Positions 11,221-21,519 of a DNA stretch of 64,000 nt are shown piece after piece (the stretch's first letter is position 1; each line of letters starts with the position of its first letter). Origin of the DNA: Paenirhizobium cremeum (lineage in GTDB: Bacteria > Pseudomonadota > Alphaproteobacteria > Rhizobiales > Rhizobiaceae); assembly GCF_022884085.1 (NCBI RefSeq), contig NZ_JAGGCS010000017.1, positions 39,355 through 103,354 on the forward strand. Reading direction: 5' to 3'. The notes beneath the pieces are model-generated. The model did not search any database and was not told the DNA's origin. It saw nothing but the letters and a program-made list of their open reading frames with translations. A program made the translations under genes and the position numbers.

Positions 11221-11304
11221 ATGCCTGCATTCATTCTTGCCATGCTGCTGCGATGCCTCGAATTTCGTAGCACGCGCCGGTCGCGCATCCGGAGGCGATC
11301 TTGA
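11221..11304 (+). CDS. Putative 27-residue leader peptide, coupled to the next gene
   Basis: Small ORF encoding MPAFILAMLLRCLEF followed by a very basic tail (RSTRRSRIRRRS). AAGGAGG lies about 6 bases before the ATG, the strongest ribosome site in the neighbourhood. Its stop overlaps the TTG start of the lipoprotein gene as TTGA, so translation of the two is probably coupled. It may act as a leader rather than as a working protein. No family recognised. Confidence 0.4.
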   Translation: MPAFILAMLLRCLEFRSTRRSRIRRRS

Positions 11305-11732
11305 GAAGGAGCGCCGTCGTTCTTCTGCTTGCCTGCGTCGCGGGCTGCAGTCAGACGCAATCTGCCGGCGGCGATCCGGCAGCGATCGAGCCAGCGACCC
11401 TCAATCGGCCCGCCGCCAAACAGGCCAAGCCCAAGCCGTCGGAGATGCCGTCCGCTTCAAGACAGATGGCGCAAACCGCCAATCCCCCAACGGGGCGTGA
11501 GGCCGATTGCGAGGCTGCCCTGAAGCGAGAGATGAATTCGGCGATGGCGGGCAACATGCTTGGTATGGCCGGTGGATTCGTTGGTTTTGGTGGGCGCGGA
11601 GGTGCCATCGCTTCCCAGGTCGCATCCACGGCGGGCGGCATGATCGCCCAGCAGCAACAGGCGAAAGCGCGGCAAGCGCTTGAGCGGGATTGCTACGGAT
11701 CTTCCGTGGCGGCCGATCCGGAAATGTGGTGA
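11301..11732 (+). CDS. Small lipoprotein with glycine-zipper-like segment
   Basis: 143 residues, hypothetical. A lipoprotein signal is clear: basic start, hydrophobic VVLLLACVAGC with Cys16 as the lipidation site. The middle is polar and Pro-rich; residues about 82-115 are Gly/Ala-rich (GNMLGMAGGFVGFGGRGGAI), resembling the glycine-zipper motifs of small outer-membrane lipoproteins. Start is a TTG with GGAGG 7 bases upstream, overlapping the stop of the preceding leader ORF. Function unknown. Confidence 0.6.
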   Translation: MRRSAVVLLLACVAGCSQTQSAGGDPAAIEPATLNRPAAKQAKPKPSEMPSASRQMAQTANPPTGREADCEAALKREMNSAMAGNMLGMAGGFVGFGGRGGAIASQVASTAGGMIAQQQQAKARQALERDCYGSSVAADPEMW

Positions 11733-11972
11733 CCCGGCAAGCCGGAACATATTGCAGCAGGTTCAAGTCGTCTGCGGCGGCAGTGGGTATCAGATAGCGG
11801 CGTAACCCACGTTCATTGCCGCGCAATGACGGCGAAGGTGGAGTGGCGGGCACGGGCTTCCTCCCGGCCCCGGCGGAGCCCGCCGCTCCACATCCATTTC
11901 AGCGGAAGACCGGAAGTTGCGTCATGGCGCTTCCCCGAAACCCAGGTCGCTGGACATCGGGAAGCGGTGTTC

Positions 11973-14900
11973 TCAGCCGGCGAGGACGCGCGGCGACGGG
12001 AAGCTGATCTCGACCAGCGTACCCTCGTTCGGTGCCGAGGATATCGAGAAGTTCGCGCGGTTGGCGTCGACCATGGCCTTGGTGAGCGGCAGGCCGAGAC
12101 CGGTGCCGTCGCCGCGATTGCGCGCGCCGGCGGAAACCTGGCGGAAAGGCTTCATGGCCTGTTCCAGCTCCGACCGGGTCATGCCTATGCCGGTATCGCG
12201 GATCCGCAGCACCACGCTGCCGTTCGCCTCATAGGCCGTCGATACGATGATCTGGCCGCCGGACGGGGTGAAGCGGATGGCATTCGCCAGGATGTTGAGA
12301 ACGATCTGCTTGATCGAGCGCAGGTCGGCGACCACGTTCGGCACCGATTGCGAAAGCGCCGTGCGGATGATGACCCGCTGGCTGTTGGCCTGGGGCTGGA
12401 CGATCGCCACCGCCGCCGAAACCGTCTCGTTGAGACCGACGGCGGTGAAGTCGAGATCCATCTCGCCAGCCTCGATCTTGGAGATGTCGAGAAGGTCGTT
12501 GACGATGTCGAGCACATGCCGGCCGGAACGGACGATGTCGTTGGCATATTCGTTGTAGCGCGGATGGCCGACCGGGCCGAAATGCTCGTTGGCCATCATG
12601 TCGGCGAAACCGATGATCGCGTTAAGGGGCGTGCGGATCTCATGGCTGACGCGCGCCAGGAAGTCGGTCTTGTGGGCGCTCGCTGTCTCGGCGGCGCGCT
12701 TGGCGCTGCGCAGGTCTTCTTCCGTCCGCTTCCACTGGGTGATGTCGCGGATCACAGCGCAATAGCCGTTGGAACTCGTGAGACGACCGATGGTCATGAA
12801 GAGCGGCAGGAAGCCGCCGGACGCCTCGCGGCCGATCACTTCGCGGCCGTCATTCAGCACGCTTGCAACCCCATGGCCTGAGAGACCGCCGAGATAGTCG
12901 AGGATGGACTTCTGGCTCTCATGGGCAAAGAGCATGACGAAGGGCTTTCCGCGGGTCTCCTCCTCGTCATAATTGAAGAGGGCGCTTGCCGCCCGGTTCA
13001 TCGAGCGGATATCGCCATCCGCGCCGAGGATCACCACGCCGTCGGTCGCGGTTTCGAGGATAGAGCGGAGTTCGTCGACTTCGACCTGCAGGTGGGCGAG
13101 ATGTTCGGCCACCGCCTGCTGGCCTTGCGGCTGCTCGGCGGCCATCGGTTCAACCGGTTCCCGGCCTCCACTTTCCGCCGCCGACGGCACCAGCGCCAGC
13201 ATCAGCGCGCTGGCATCGTCGAATTTCACCGATTGCAGCCGTGCCGTCACCGGAACCAGCCGGTCGTCGGCGCGGACCACGACCACCTGTCCGGCCTCGT
13301 CGCCTGCCTGTTCGAGATCCTGTCGCTGGATCAGCGCATCGAGACCGCCGGTCGCATTCAACTCGTCGAGTGAAGCATAGCCGGTGAGGTTCAGGAATTC
13401 CGGATTGGCGTGAATGAGCCGGTCGCCGACATGGACAAGCAGCGCGACCGGCATCAGGTCGATGATGTCACCCGTCAGGCTGTTGTCGCGCTTCAACCGT
13501 ACGACGGACGCTTCCTTCGCCGGCTGCGGCACTTCGATGGAGGGTTCGTCCCTGGATTCGGGCAACGATGTCAGGGGCTCGGAGACAGACGAAACGGCTT
13601 CGGCGGACTTTGCGGCCGGCGTTTCCGTGCTCGCCGCTTCGGTCTCTGCCGTGGCGGCGGCAGGGGCGCCATCCCGGCGGAGCCTGAGGCCGAGCGGATC
13701 GAGCTTGCGGGCGATTTCCTCGAAGGCAGCCTGTTCTCCGGCCGTGAGCCCGTCGCGCTCCCGGCTGCGGCGCTCCTCAAGCTGCACCACCTTGTCCGAA
13801 TGGCGTCGGTTGGGCGTTTCCGAAATCTGCAGCGCCGGCGGTTCGTGCGCGGGCGTTTCAAGAGCCGGAGCCGGCTGCTCGGGTTCCGGAGGCAACGTCT
13901 CGCCGGCGGGCTCTTCCGGTACCGCAAACAGGTCTGCGGTCTCGTATGCCGGCTCTTCGGTGACATCGGTCAGGGTGTCCTCGATCACGGAGACCTCAGG
14001 CTCTTCCGCAAGCTTGGCCGTTTCGTTCGCGGCTGGAACGATGTCGTCCGGCACGGTGTCGTCGCTCTGTCCGGCGGTTTCTCCGGTCGCAGGCACAACA
14101 GGGCTCTCCATCCCGTCTTCGGCTTCCGGCAGATCCCTCTCGGCGCTCTCGACGAAGGTCAGCCCTGTGCGGTTGGGGTCCTCGACGGCGTCAGCGAAGC
14201 GCACGATGCCGAAACCGCGGAAACCGTCGAAATCGCGGCTGCGCGTATAGGTCGGAAGCGCGGCCAGATCGACCGGCACCATGAGGGTCGTGCCCTGGAT
14301 CGGCCAGTGGATCGTTTTGCCGGACCAGGTGTCGCGCTTCTTCAGGAGTTCGGCGATCTTGCCGTCCGGGTCGAGATTGAAGAGGGCTGCGAGATCGGTA
14401 AAGGCGACGCCGTTGATATCGGCTGCCCGCGGACCGACCGCCTGGGCGAATTCGTCCGATACGTCGCAGAAGCGTCCCTCGGCGTCGATCTTCCAGACGA
14501 AACGCACCGCCCGCCGGGAAGGCGAGAAGACGAAGCCGCGATCCGCAGGTGTTTCCACAGGCTCACCGGCTAGGGTCTCTGCGGCCGTGATAGTCTCAAC
14601 GCGCTGAGCGGAAGCGGCAGGTGTCGACGCCGATTGCGGCTCATCCACGTCAGGCTTCGCGACGTCCTCCGGTTGGGCAATCTCCTCGGCAGACGCATGG
14701 ACTTCCAGCACGTCATCCGCGGGCTGGCTGTCGTCGTCTGTCGGTTGCATAGCCTCCGCCTCGAAATCCTCGGAGGAGTCGATGGTTTCTTCCGCCAGTT
14801 CCTCGGCGCTTTCCTCGATTTCCTCGATGTCTCCGAGGGCCTCGACAACGTCGGCGAACGCGCCGGCGGAGGGCGGGATCTCGGTGGACTGCGGGATCTC

Positions 14901-15698
14901 GCCGGCAGCGGGCTTGGCCTCGGTCACCACCTCCGGCACGGCCTCGCTGAGAGGCTGGGGTGCTTCCTGCGTTACGGCAACGATCTCCGCTTCGGCCTCA
15001 TCGTCATCGAAATCGTCGGTCGGGTCCATGGTGCCGAGGATGGTCTCGACCACGAAAAGCAGATGAAGCGCCGGATCGTCGGAGAGCTTGCCGATCGCCG
15101 CCGGCAGATAGCCGCGTCCGGTCGGGGTCGGCCGCTTGACGAGGTGGTGGGGGTCGGCGCCAACAAGGTTGACCAGCATGCGGGCCGTATGCGGCGTGAC
15201 ACCGAGTTCGGCGAAATGCGCGGATGCCGCGACCACCGCTCCCTCGCCGTCGAGCACGGCCATGTGGGTATCCGGATCGTCGAAGCCGGCGAGCATGTCG
15301 GTAGCGCGTTGGGTTGCCGTTGAAGTCTTTCCGGCAAGCGGGACGGCCAGCAGTACGACCGGCTCGCCCCTGCGCAGTTCCAGCATTTCGACAGAGGCCG
15401 AAACAGGGACGCGCTGGAAGCCGGAGGCGACACGCATCAGCAGCGGGCGGCTGTCGCCGACTTTCGAAAGCTGCCGGGCGACGGCTTCAAGCTGCCGGAA
15501 GGTCACGTCATTGCGGGCGGGACCATCCTCGATGAAGTCATAGATCGAGGCATTGCCGAAGAAGCGCGCGCCGGCGCCGTTCGCCCACAGCACCTTGTCG
15601 AGCGCTGGCGCAAACACCACCAGGGCTTCCCCCCGGGCGAAGCGGGCTCGGATGCTCTCGTGGACTGCGACGTCGATGAACGGATACTGGGCGGGCAT
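11973..15698 (-). CDS. pdhS: PAS-domain sensor histidine kinase, PdhS/PleC/DivJ family
   Basis: Large soluble sensor kinase of 1241 residues. The H-box HEIRTPLNAIIGFAD carries the phospho-accepting His at about residue 1019, and the ATPase domain has N, G1 (RDTGIGM) and G2 (GDGTGLGLPL) boxes. This H-box is typical of the PleC/DivJ/PdhS kinases that act on DivK and so on the CtrA cell-cycle circuit. No membrane helix is seen. The N-terminus has PAS-like modules; residues about 230-400 and 500-700 are Glu/Pro/Ala-rich acidic linkers; two further PAS modules (about 760-870 and 910-1010) precede the kinase core. The start at 15698 (MPAQYPFIDVAVHES) is preferred over an upstream ATG. A perfect CtrA site lies 41 bases upstream. 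Confidence 0.8.
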   Translation of the reverse strand: MPAQYPFIDVAVHESIRARFARGEALVVFAPALDKVLWANGAGARFFGNASIYDFIEDGPARNDVTFRQLEAVARQLSKVGDSRPLLMRVASGFQRVPVSASVEMLELRRGEPVVLLAVPLAGKTSTATQRATDMLAGFDDPDTHMAVLDGEGAVVAASAHFAELGVTPHTARMLVNLVGADPHHLVKRPTPTGRGYLPAAIGKLSDDPALHLLFVVETILGTMDPTDDFDDDEAEAEIVAVTQEAPQPLSEAVPEVVTEAKPAAGEIPQSTEIPPSAGAFADVVEALGDIEEIEESAEELAEETIDSSEDFEAEAMQPTDDDSQPADDVLEVHASAEEIAQPEDVAKPDVDEPQSASTPAASAQRVETITAAETLAGEPVETPADRGFVFSPSRRAVRFVWKIDAEGRFCDVSDEFAQAVGPRAADINGVAFTDLAALFNLDPDGKIAELLKKRDTWSGKTIHWPIQGTTLMVPVDLAALPTYTRSRDFDGFRGFGIVRFADAVEDPNRTGLTFVESAERDLPEAEDGMESPVVPATGETAGQSDDTVPDDIVPAANETAKLAEEPEVSVIEDTLTDVTEEPAYETADLFAVPEEPAGETLPPEPEQPAPALETPAHEPPALQISETPNRRHSDKVVQLEERRSRERDGLTAGEQAAFEEIARKLDPLGLRLRRDGAPAAATAETEAASTETPAAKSAEAVSSVSEPLTSLPESRDEPSIEVPQPAKEASVVRLKRDNSLTGDIIDLMPVALLVHVGDRLIHANPEFLNLTGYASLDELNATGGLDALIQRQDLEQAGDEAGQVVVVRADDRLVPVTARLQSVKFDDASALMLALVPSAAESGGREPVEPMAAEQPQGQQAVAEHLAHLQVEVDELRSILETATDGVVILGADGDIRSMNRAASALFNYDEEETRGKPFVMLFAHESQKSILDYLGGLSGHGVASVLNDGREVIGREASGGFLPLFMTIGRLTSSNGYCAVIRDITQWKRTEEDLRSAKRAAETASAHKTDFLARVSHEIRTPLNAIIGFADMMANEHFGPVGHPRYNEYANDIVRSGRHVLDIVNDLLDISKIEAGEMDLDFTAVGLNETVSAAVAIVQPQANSQRVIIRTALSQSVPNVVADLRSIKQIVLNILANAIRFTPSGGQIIVSTAYEANGSVVLRIRDTGIGMTRSELEQAMKPFRQVSAGARNRGDGTGLGLPLTKAMVDANRANFSISSAPNEGTLVEISFPSPRVLAG

Positions 15699-15738
15699 CG
15701 TGAGACCTGTCTTAGCAATTGCCGGCATGCACTGCAAA

Positions 15739-15753
15739 TTAACAGATTTTTAA
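15739..15753. promoter_or_regulatory. CtrA-type binding site (TTAA-N7-TTAA) upstream of pdhS
   Basis: TTAACAGATTTTTAA is an exact match to the CtrA consensus. It lies 41-55 bases upstream of the kinase start, a normal promoter position. The same sequence is 185 bases from the phasin start, so pdhS is the more likely target. Confidence 0.6.
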
Positions 15754-15833
15754 TACCTAGGCAGGGCCTTTCGGTCCAGCGAACGCCATCGCTTTCGGCC
15801 AATACGGTTAACGGCACGCGGCGAAATTGTATA

Positions 15834-15880
15834 TTGCATCGCACAAACATATTGCAGTGCACAATATGACGTGTTATATA
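15834..15880 (+). promoter_or_regulatory. Phasin promoter with two PhaR-like boxes
   Basis: Two near-identical 13-mers, TTGCATCGCACAA (15834-15846) and TTGCAGTGCACAA (15852-15864), are 18 bases apart. Both contain TGC-N3-GCA, the core reported for the PHB regulator PhaR. The second box covers a -35 (TTGCAG) 16 bases before TATATA (15875-15880), so binding would block RNA polymerase. Repression by PhaR is inferred. Confidence 0.55.
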
Positions 15881-15937
15881 AGGATTATGGAATGAATTCG
15901 AGCCCGTAAACGGGCCTCAAAACAGAGGATCACTCAA

Positions 15938-16387
15938 ATGGCTGCTACTACTCCCAAGGACGTCTTTTCCTTCTCCGCCTTCGACCCTTCCAAGTTCTCG
16001 GAAAGCTTCCGCGACTTCGCTGAAAAGGGCGCCACCCAGTCGAAGGAAGCCTTCGCCAAGATGAAGGCTGCCGCCGAGGAAGCGTCGAAGACCGTCGAGA
16101 CCACTGTGCAGTCGGCCCAGGCCGGCACCGTCGAACTCGGCCTCAAGGCCATCGACGCGCTCCGCACCAATGCCGACATGTCGCTTTCCCACATGGAAGC
16201 GCTGCTGGGCGTGAAGTCGGTCGCCGAACTCGTCGAACTGCAGACCTCCTTCATCCGCAAGCAGGCCGAAGTCACGGTCGAGCAGGCCAAGGCTATGCAG
16301 GAAGCCGCAAAGAAGGTTGCCGAAACCGTCGCCAAGCCGGGCAAGGAAGCCGTCGAGAAGGTCGTATCCACCTTCAAGGCCGCCTGA
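15938..16387 (+). CDS. phaP: Phasin family protein
   Basis: 149-residue phasin, a coat protein of polyhydroxybutyrate granules. The sequence is nearly all amphipathic helix, rich in Ala, Lys and Glu, with family phrases FAEKGATQSKEAFAKMKAAA, ALLGVKSVAELVELQTSFI and QEAAKKVAETVAKPGKEAVE. No signal peptide or membrane helix, consistent with a cytoplasmic granule location. Promoter carries two PhaR-like boxes, and a strong terminator follows. AGAGG lies about 8 bases upstream of the ATG. Single-gene transcript between divergent pdhS and tRNA-His. Confidence 0.93.
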   Translation: MAATTPKDVFSFSAFDPSKFSESFRDFAEKGATQSKEAFAKMKAAAEEASKTVETTVQSAQAGTVELGLKAIDALRTNADMSLSHMEALLGVKSVAELVELQTSFIRKQAEVTVEQAKAMQEAAKKVAETVAKPGKEAVEKVVSTFKAA

Positions 16388-16415
16388 GGCTCCGGAATTT
16401 TCCCATCGGAAACCC

Positions 16416-16444
16416 AAGGGGTCGGGTCATGCCCGACCCCTTTT
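16416..16444 (+). terminator. Rho-independent terminator of the phasin gene
   Basis: Perfect 11-bp stem AAGGGGTCGGG / CCCGACCCCTT with loop TCATG, followed by TTTT, 28 bases after the phasin stop. Confidence 0.9.
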
Positions 16445-16523
16445 GCTTTTGCTGCAGAAAGGGCTTGAAAAAAAAGCCGAGTACCCGTATGTGACCCCTC
16501 ACGACGCTTCGCGCGTCAGATGT

Positions 16524-16600
16524 GCGGTTGTAGCTCAGTTGGTTAGAGCGCAGGTTTGTGGCACCTGAGGTCGTAGGTTCGATTCCCACCAACCGTACCA
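16524..16600 (+). tRNA. tRNA-His (anticodon GTG), CCA encoded
   Basis: 77-base cloverleaf: acceptor GCGGTTG pairs with CAACCGT, D-arm GCTCAGTTGGTTAGAGC, anticodon stem CAGGT/ACCTG with loop TTGTGGC (anticodon GTG), T-arm with TTCGATT, then A and CCA. Position 1 forms a G:U pair with 72 and the discriminator is A73; the base before position 1 is T, so there is no encoded G-1. This deviant identity set is known from alphaproteobacterial tRNA-His. Confidence 0.97.
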
Positions 16601-16723
16601 TTTCTTTCCCCCATCGTCATATCCCTGCGACCCGATGCCGGCGCTTGTCCGGTTTGCTTTCTGTCGGCGCCCGCCCGCTGCATGCTGCCCCGTTTTTTCC
16701 ATGAAATATCTCACAAACGCCTC

Positions 16724-16754
16724 TTGCACCTCTAGTGACTAGAGGTCCTACAAC
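16724..16754 (+). promoter_or_regulatory. MerR-family (CadR/ZntR/PbrR-type) promoter of the metal ATPase
   Basis: TTGCAC (16724-16729) and TACAAC (16749-16754) are separated by 19 bases instead of 17, the hallmark of MerR-activated promoters. The spacer carries the perfect dyad ACCTCTAGTGACTAGAGGT (16728-16746; 9-bp arms, 1-base centre), close to CadR/PbrR operators. No merR-type gene is next to it, so the activator must be encoded elsewhere. Confidence 0.8.
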
Positions 16755-16777
16755 GTGCCTCACAGGAATGAGGTACG

Positions 16778-19120
<2,343 letters not shown>

Positions 19121-19257
19121 CGACGGAAACGCATCGGGGCCGATCTGACGGATATGTGATCGGCTCCGGCCATGCTTGCAGAAACAGGCACTTGCGCATG
19201 CTGCGGCGGCAGGTTTTAGATCCTGTCCACGCATGTCGGGCGGGACGGCGTCGCTGG

Positions 19258-19272
19258 TTAACGGGCAATTAA
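19258..19272. promoter_or_regulatory. CtrA-type binding site (TTAA-N7-TTAA) upstream of the L,D-transpeptidase
   Basis: TTAACGGGCAATTAA matches the CtrA consensus exactly. It lies about 96 bases upstream of the next start, in the only gap between zntA and that gene. Confidence 0.5.
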
Positions 19273-19367
19273 TCCAACTGTACGACCCTTGCCCGGAGTG
19301 ACATCCGTATCGCGGTCGTCCGGTCTTCGATCGGTCCGATGCTGCAAACGGCTTTCATTGGATAGTG

Positions 19368-20468
19368 ATGATGTTATCGACTGCTTCATTCCATTTCCCC
19401 GTCGCGGCCCTCAAAAGGGTGGCGGTGAAGTCGGCCGTGGCCGCCACGGTCGCAGTCCTGCTGTCCGGCTGCATGGCGGATGGTCTCGACGATCTGTCGA
19501 AATCCGCGCCTCAGCTTTCGAGCAAGACGATTGCCGAAATGAAGAAGAAGAAGATGTCGCCGACAAGCCCCGTTCTGGTGCGCATCTTCAAGCAGGAAAG
19601 CGAGTTGGAAGTCTGGAAGGTCGATACCAGCGGCCAGTATGCCTTGTTCAAGACCTATCCGATGTGCCGTTGGTCGGGGAAACTCGGGCCGAAGATGACG
19701 AGCGGCGACCGTCAGGCGCCGGAGGGTTTCTACCATGTCTCCGCCGGCATGCTGAACCCGAATTCCCAGTATTACGCGTCCTTCAACCTCGGCTATCCCA
19801 ACAGGCTTGAATCGGCGCTCGGCTATACCGGGGATGCCCTGATGGTGCATGGGGCCTGTTCCTCTGCCGGCTGCTATGCGATGACCGACCAGGGTGTCGG
19901 CGAGATCTATGCCATCGTGCAGAAGGCGCTGGCCGGCGGGCAGGAGCGTTTCCAGGTGCAGGCCTATCCCTTCCGCATGACGGCGGAGAACATGGCGCTG
20001 CACAGGGATGATCCCAGCATGCCGTTCTGGCGCACGCTGAAGGAAGGCTATGACAGCTTCGAATTTACCCGGCGGCAGCCCAAGGTTTCCGCCTGTGGCC
20101 GGCGCTATGTCTTCAATACGGAATTCGAAGGCGGCGAACCGAGCGATCCGCTGGCCGCCTGTCCGCCGGCAATCTCGACTGCCGATCCGGGGCTGATGGC
20201 CAGGCTTGAAGCGGAGAACAAAAAGGTCGAGATCGCCATGACTTCGGCGAAATCATCAGCCGTCTTCGCCTATGTGGACGGCGGCATGCATCCGAGCTTC
20301 CGCGCACTTCTCAAGAAGAACGGCGCGAACAAGATGGCGGCCAGCATTTCGAGCATCAAGTATCCGGTGAGCCGTCCGGATGCGGCGCTTGCCGATCCCT
20401 ATGCCGGTCCCTCGATGTGGAAGCCTGCGGCAAAACCGGAAGAAGCGAGCGCTACGCCCGACCGCTGA
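19368..20468 (+). CDS. L,D-transpeptidase-like lipoprotein, YafK family
   Basis: 366-residue periplasmic protein with a lipoprotein-like signal (hydrophobic AVAATVAVLLSGC). The YafK/YkuD-type catalytic motif is HGACSSAGCYAM: His about residue 161 and the active Cys 169. These enzymes cut or form L,D cross-links in peptidoglycan or attach and release outer-membrane proteins. The last 100 residues are a polar extension not needed for catalysis. GTG 19365, ATG 19368 or ATG 19371 could each start the protein; GGA lies 8 bases before the last. It is convergent with the LysR-type gene. A CtrA-type site upstream suggests cell-cycle-linked expression. Confidence 0.82.
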   Translation: MMLSTASFHFPVAALKRVAVKSAVAATVAVLLSGCMADGLDDLSKSAPQLSSKTIAEMKKKKMSPTSPVLVRIFKQESELEVWKVDTSGQYALFKTYPMCRWSGKLGPKMTSGDRQAPEGFYHVSAGMLNPNSQYYASFNLGYPNRLESALGYTGDALMVHGACSSAGCYAMTDQGVGEIYAIVQKALAGGQERFQVQAYPFRMTAENMALHRDDPSMPFWRTLKEGYDSFEFTRRQPKVSACGRRYVFNTEFEGGEPSDPLAACPPAISTADPGLMARLEAENKKVEIAMTSAKSSAVFAYVDGGMHPSFRALLKKNGANKMAASISSIKYPVSRPDAALADPYAGPSMWKPAAKPEEASATPDR

Positions 20469-20483
20469 CCGCCTTGGCCTGGT

Positions 20484-21413
20484 TCAGGTCGGGCCGTCGC
20501 CCGGCGAGCCCCTTTCGATGTTATTGACCTGTTCAAGCATCCAGTTGCAGAAGTCGAGGCTTGCCGGCTTCTTCATCCGTCCCTCCGGCAATACGAGGAA
20601 ATAGGCGTTGTCTGTCTTCATCGGGCGGTCGATGACGATCCTGAGGCGTCCGTCGGCGAGTTCCTGCTCGATCAGGTAGCGGGGCACGAGCGCATAGCCG
20701 AGGCCGGCGACCGCGGCCTCGATAATCATGGCGAACTGGTCGAAGCGATTGCCGCGATAGGGGCTTTCCAGTTCGATGTCATTGGCGAGCGACCATTCCG
20801 CCCAGAGTTTCGGCCGGGTGGCGAGATGAAGCAGCGGCCGGTGGCGCAGGTGCCTGAGATCGTCGTCCCCGATACCTTCGAGCATGGCGGGGCTGGCCAC
20901 CGGAACGATCCACTCGCTGCACAGGAAGTGGCAGGTGGCCCGCGCCCAGACCGGCTGGCCGTAGTGGATGGCGATATCGAAGTCCTCTTCCTCGAAGTCG
21001 AAGGGGGAGGACCGAGATTCGATGTTCAGGCTCTTGCCGGGATAGCGCCTTGCGAAATCCGAGAGCCGCGGAATGAGCCAGCGGCTGCCGAAGGTCGGGA
21101 GTGTGGCGATGGAAAGCTGATGCTCCGATTGCGCCGACGCCATGGCTCTCAGCATCATTTCCTCGGTCTGCTGCAGGATCTTGCGCACCTGCGGCAGCAG
21201 GCGCTGGCCGTCGCTGGAAAGTACCACCCGCTGGCGCACCCGGTCGAACAGCAGGAGCCCGAGCTGTGTTTCGAGATCCTTGACCTGCCGGCTCACCGCG
21301 CTTTGGGTCAGGTTCAACTCATTGGCGGCCTGGGTTACGCTGCCATGGCGGGCAACGCATTCGAAGGCCTGCAGCGTGGTGGCGTCGGGGATGGTGCGGC
21401 GGCTCAGAGTCAT
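20484..21413 (-). CDS. LysR family regulator, probable regulator of the 2-oxoadipate operon
   Basis: 309-residue LysR-type protein. The winged HTH is at residues 12-70 (AFECVARHGSVTQAANELNL, TQSAVSRQVKDLE); the rest is a two-lobed co-inducer domain. Layout resembles GcvA-like members. It is divergent from the hglS gene with 106 bases between starts, the classical arrangement for a LysR activator of the neighbouring operon. The inducer is unknown; 2-aminoadipate or 2-oxoadipate would fit the neighbours. Confidence 0.85.
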   Translation of the reverse strand: MTLSRRTIPDATTLQAFECVARHGSVTQAANELNLTQSAVSRQVKDLETQLGLLLFDRVRQRVVLSSDGQRLLPQVRKILQQTEEMMLRAMASAQSEHQLSIATLPTFGSRWLIPRLSDFARRYPGKSLNIESRSSPFDFEEEDFDIAIHYGQPVWARATCHFLCSEWIVPVASPAMLEGIGDDDLRHLRHRPLLHLATRPKLWAEWSLANDIELESPYRGNRFDQFAMIIEAAVAGLGYALVPRYLIEQELADGRLRIVIDRPMKTDNAYFLVLPEGRMKKPASLDFCNWMLEQVNNIERGSPGDGPT

Positions 21414-21519
21414 TCGGTTTTCGCATCAAGTCATTGACATTCGTCAGCATCATTTGGAATTCCGTGAGGGTATAAGCCATTTTACGAATGATCCAGCCGT
21501 ATTTCGTGGAGCAGCCCAA
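21414..21519. promoter_or_regulatory. Divergent control region of lysR and the hglS operon
   Basis: Contains ATTCCGT and ACGAAT as a spaced inverted repeat around GAGGGTATAAGCCATTTT (about 21459-21489), a plausible LysR-type recognition region just upstream of the hglS ribosome site GGAG at 21507. Confidence 0.35.
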
